DNA from: Rhodanobacter denitrificans
Lineage (GTDB): Bacteria > Pseudomonadota > Gammaproteobacteria > Xanthomonadales > Rhodanobacteraceae
Assembly: GCA_003241385.1 (NCBI GenBank)
Contig: QFPO01000025.1
Coordinates: forward strand, 1-34,885
DNA: 34,885 nucleotides
Direction: 5' to 3'
Position numbers and translations under genes: made by a program. Position 1 is the stretch's first letter; every line of letters starts with the position of its first letter. Positions 32,500 through 34,885 of the stretch are shown here, in pieces. The notes under the pieces were generated by a model. The model was given only the letters and a program-made list of their open reading frames with translations. It had not been told where the DNA came from and searched no databases.

Positions 32500-33739
32500 G
32501 ACGAATCGGAATCCGCAAGTGCCGTGGGACGGGCTGCTGCTCGACGCGCGGCTGGTCACGCTGACGGACAACGGCCAGCCCTACGGTGCGGTCGAGGACG
32601 CCGCGCTCGGCTGGAAGGACGGCCGCATCGTGCATGCCGGGCCCGCCGCCGATCTGCCCGGCCCCGCCGCATCGCTCGCGCGCGAGGTCGCCTCGGCGGA
32701 CGGCGCCTGGATCACGCCGGGGCTGGTCGACTGCCATACCCATCTGGTGTTCGGCGGCGACCGCGCGCACGAGTTCGAGCTGCGCCTGGCCGGCGCCAGC
32801 TACGAGGCGATCGCGCGCGCCGGCGGCGGCATCGCCTCGACCGTGCGCGCGACGCGCGAAGCCGGCGAGGACGCCTTGTTCGACGCGTCGCTCGGCCGCC
32901 TGCGCCGCCTCGTCGCCGACGGCGTGACCACGGTCGAGATCAAGTCCGGCTACGGCCTGGACCTCGCCGGCGAGCGCAAGATGCTGCGCGTCGCACGGCG
33001 GCTCGGCACAGCGGCCGGCGTCGGCGTGCGCACCACGTTCCTCGGCGCGCATGCACTCCCGTCGGAGTTCGCCGGTCGCCCCGACGACTACGTCGACCAC
33101 GTCTGCGAGCACATGCTGCCGGCGATCGCCGAAGAAGGCCTCGCCGACGCGGTCGATGCGTTCTGCGAGAAGATCGCGTTCTCGCCGGGGCAGACGCGAC
33201 GCGTATTCGAACGCGCGCGCACGCTCGGCCTGCCGGTCAAGCTGCATGCCGATCAGCTCTCGGATCTCGGCGGTGCCGCGCTCGCGGCCGGGTTCGGCGG
33301 CCTGTCGGCCGACCACATCGAGCACAGCAGCGAGGCCGGCGTGCAGGCGATGGCCGCGGCCGGCACGGTGGCCGTGCTGTTGCCGGGCGCGTTCTACGCG
33401 CTGCGCGACACGCAGCTGCCGCCGATCGACGCGCTGCGCCGTCACGGCGTGGCGATGGCGGTCGCCAGCGATCTGAATCCCGGCACCTCGCCGCTGCTGT
33501 CGCTGCGGCTGGCGATGAACATGGCCTGCACGCTGTTCCGGCTGACGCCCGAGGAGGCGCTGCGCGGCGCGACCGTGCATGCCGCCCGCGCGCTCGGCCT
33601 GACCGATCGCGGCACGCTGGCGGCCGGCCAGCGCGCCGACTTCGCACTGTGGCCGGTACGGCGCCCGGCCGAGCTGTGCTACTGGATCGGCGGCACGCTG
33701 GCGACGGCCGTCTACGCCGGCGGGACGCGCATCGCATGA
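32498..33739 (+). CDS. hutI: Imidazolonepropionase HutI
   Basis: A 413-residue amidohydrolase that opens imidazolone-propionate to N-formimino-glutamate, the step before HutF. Metal-binding CHTHLVFGGDRAHEFELRL (His80, His82) matches the family closely. GGGIASTVRATR, EIKSGYGLDL, KLHADQLSDLGGAALA, DHIEHSSEAG and ASDLNPGTSP are further signatures. No Shine-Dalgarno sequence precedes ATG 32498, and the -10 box is only 7 bases away, which fits a leaderless message. The stop overlaps the start of the next gene (ATGA). Confidence 0.96.
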   Translation: MTNRNPQVPWDGLLLDARLVTLTDNGQPYGAVEDAALGWKDGRIVHAGPAADLPGPAASLAREVASADGAWITPGLVDCHTHLVFGGDRAHEFELRLAGASYEAIARAGGGIASTVRATREAGEDALFDASLGRLRRLVADGVTTVEIKSGYGLDLAGERKMLRVARRLGTAAGVGVRTTFLGAHALPSEFAGRPDDYVDHVCEHMLPAIAEEGLADAVDAFCEKIAFSPGQTRRVFERARTLGLPVKLHADQLSDLGGAALAAGFGGLSADHIEHSSEAGVQAMAAAGTVAVLLPGAFYALRDTQLPPIDALRRHGVAMAVASDLNPGTSPLLSLRLAMNMACTLFRLTPEEALRGATVHAARALGLTDRGTLAAGQRADFALWPVRRPAELCYWIGGTLATAVYAGGTRIA

Positions 33740-34704
33740 GCACGCGCCTGCCGCCGCTGTCGCTCGCGCTGCAGGGCGGCGGTGCGCACGGCGCGTTCAC
33801 CTGGGGCGTGCTCGATCGCCTGCTCGAGGAGCCGGACTTCACGGTCGAGGCGGTCAGCGCGACCAGCAGCGGCGCGCTCAATGCACTCGCGCTGGCGCAG
33901 GGCTGGATGGACGATGGTCGCGACGGCGCGCGTGCCTGTCTGCGTGCGCTCTGGGAGCACACCGCCAATCGCACCAGCCTGACGCGCTGGGCGTTCCAGG
34001 TCGCGCCCGGCGGACGCGACACCCTGCTCGGCCTCGGCCGCTACTGGACGCCGGAGCAGTTCAACCCGCTCGGCCTGAATCCGATCCGCGACATCGCCGA
34101 GCAGCTGTTCGACTTTCCGAGGCTGCGCCGCGAGGCACCGTTCGCGCTCTACCTCGCCGCGACGCGCGTGCGCGACGGCGCGCTGGCGCTGTTCTCGGGC
34201 GAGCGGCTCGGCGTCGAGGCCGTGCTCGCATCGACCTGCCTGCCGCAGCTGTTTCCGGCGGTCGAGATCGACGGCGAGCATTACTGGGACGGCGGCTGGG
34301 CCGGCAACCCCGCGCTCGAGCCGCTGTTCTACCGGCACGGCTGCGAAGACGTGCTCTGCGTGCTGGTGCAGCCACTGTCGCGATCACGCCTGCCGGTCAC
34401 GCCGGGCGAGATCGCCACGCGCGTCGCCGAGCTCAGCTTCTCGACCACGTTCCTGCGCGAGTTCGAGGCCCTGCGCCGCGCACGCGAGGCATTGGCCGAA
34501 GCCTCGCCGCTGACCTGGCTCGGCCACCGCTTCAAGGCCTTGCGCACGCATCTGATCGAACCCGGCGACTCGCTCGAGGGCTACCAGCTCGAAAGCCGCA
34601 TCAATACGCGCCTGGCGTTTCTCGAACAGCTGTGCGAGCAAGGCCGCCTGCGCGCCGAAGCCTGGCTGACGACCGACCCGGCCAAACGCACGACCGCTCG
34701 CTGA
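33736..34704 (+). CDS. Patatin-like phospholipase
   Basis: A 322-residue patatin-fold lipid hydrolase. The oxyanion loop GGGAHG is at 14-19. The nucleophile is Ser44, but the canonical Gly-x-Ser-x-Gly reads Ala-Thr-Ser-Ser-Gly, with Ala in place of the first Gly; the rest (GALNALALAQGW) fits. The partner Asp185 is in WDGGWAGNP. The last 100 residues are helical and charged. No signal peptide, so it should be cytosolic or membrane-associated. Its start overlaps the hutI stop, so translation is coupled, although no link with histidine breakdown is known. From memory, patatin genes do accompany hut or PHB-related loci in other bacteria. Confidence 0.9.
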   Translation: MSTRLPPLSLALQGGGAHGAFTWGVLDRLLEEPDFTVEAVSATSSGALNALALAQGWMDDGRDGARACLRALWEHTANRTSLTRWAFQVAPGGRDTLLGLGRYWTPEQFNPLGLNPIRDIAEQLFDFPRLRREAPFALYLAATRVRDGALALFSGERLGVEAVLASTCLPQLFPAVEIDGEHYWDGGWAGNPALEPLFYRHGCEDVLCVLVQPLSRSRLPVTPGEIATRVAELSFSTTFLREFEALRRAREALAEASPLTWLGHRFKALRTHLIEPGDSLEGYQLESRINTRLAFLEQLCEQGRLRAEAWLTTDPAKRTTAR

Positions 34705-34786
34705 GCACGCGCCACCCCACGCGTTCACTCACCCCAATGCTCCCGCTCCGGCCCTTGCCGTGGCTCCCGCTCTCGCAAGGCCGTTC

Positions 34787-34885
34787 GCTCTTGCTACGGC
34801 TCTGCTCTTGCTACGGCTCTGCTCTTGCTACGGCTCTGCTCTTGCTACGGCTCTGCTCTTGCTACGGCTCTGCTCTTGCTACGGC
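34787..34885. repeat. 17-bp tandem repeat array, running off the window
   Basis: Unit GCTCTTGCTACGGCTCT is repeated exactly at 34787, 34804, 34821, 34838 and 34855, and a sixth partial copy starts at 34872. Related but degenerate sequence precedes it at 34741-34786. A unit that is not a multiple of three and the position after a stop codon argue against coding. No spacers are present, so it is not a CRISPR. The full size is unknown. Confidence 0.9.

Noticed and set aside
34787..34885. CRISPR array
   Set aside because: The repeats are directly adjacent at 17 bp with no unique spacers.

Overview
The window is very GC-rich, almost fully coding DNA from a chromosome that looks like a gammaproteobacterium of the Xanthomonadales (Rhodanobacteraceae/Lysobacteraceae type). 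This is an inference. It rests on strong G/C bias at third codon positions, a Phe-x-x-Gly-Phe-Glu motif in a secreted protein that is typical of that order, a palindromic intergenic repeat of Xanthomonad type, and many -10 boxes set 30-40 bases before starts. No phage, transposase, plasmid or CRISPR genes were seen.

Layout. 1-500: a possible gene tail, a palindromic repeat, and tRNA-Met with its promoter and terminator. 0.65-4.1 kb: fluoride channel (crcB), cyclopropane fatty acid synthase, and recQ on the minus strand. 4.3-8.9 kb: two secreted proteins of unknown function and a large membrane-bound winged-helix regulator with TPRs. 9.2-12.5 kb: an ECF sigma factor and a membrane anti-sigma candidate, divergent from a small membrane protein and a serine hydrolase; both sides carry the same promoter-like element (TGCAACC-N15-GTATC). 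12.6-12.9 kb, minus strand: a tRNA-Leu(UAA) gene split by a 227-nt group I intron. 13.1-14.7 kb: a secreted protein.

14.8-18 kb: molybdenum region, with a decayed molybdoenzyme fragment, a ModE-type box, modE, and divergent modABC. 18-21 kb: a lipoprotein, an acyl-CoA dehydrogenase and a GNAT acetyltransferase. 21.1-24 kb: a second ECF sigma factor coupled to a membrane Ser/Thr kinase with TPRs. 24-28.8 kb, minus strand: a sulfate ABC transporter operon in the order sbp-cysT-sbp-cysW-cysA. 29-31 kb, minus strand: an aminotransferase and omega-amidase pair. 31-34.7 kb: hutF divergent from hutI, then a patatin-like lipase. The window ends inside a 17-bp tandem repeat array.

The most notable finding is the self-splicing-type intron in tRNA-Leu(UAA). 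It sits between U34 and A35, the same site as the cyanobacterial intron, but its core resembles the Azoarcus tRNA-Ile intron. Others are the mirror-image ECF promoter, a palindrome over the -10 box of an apparently leaderless hutI, and a ModE box beside a decayed molybdoenzyme gene.
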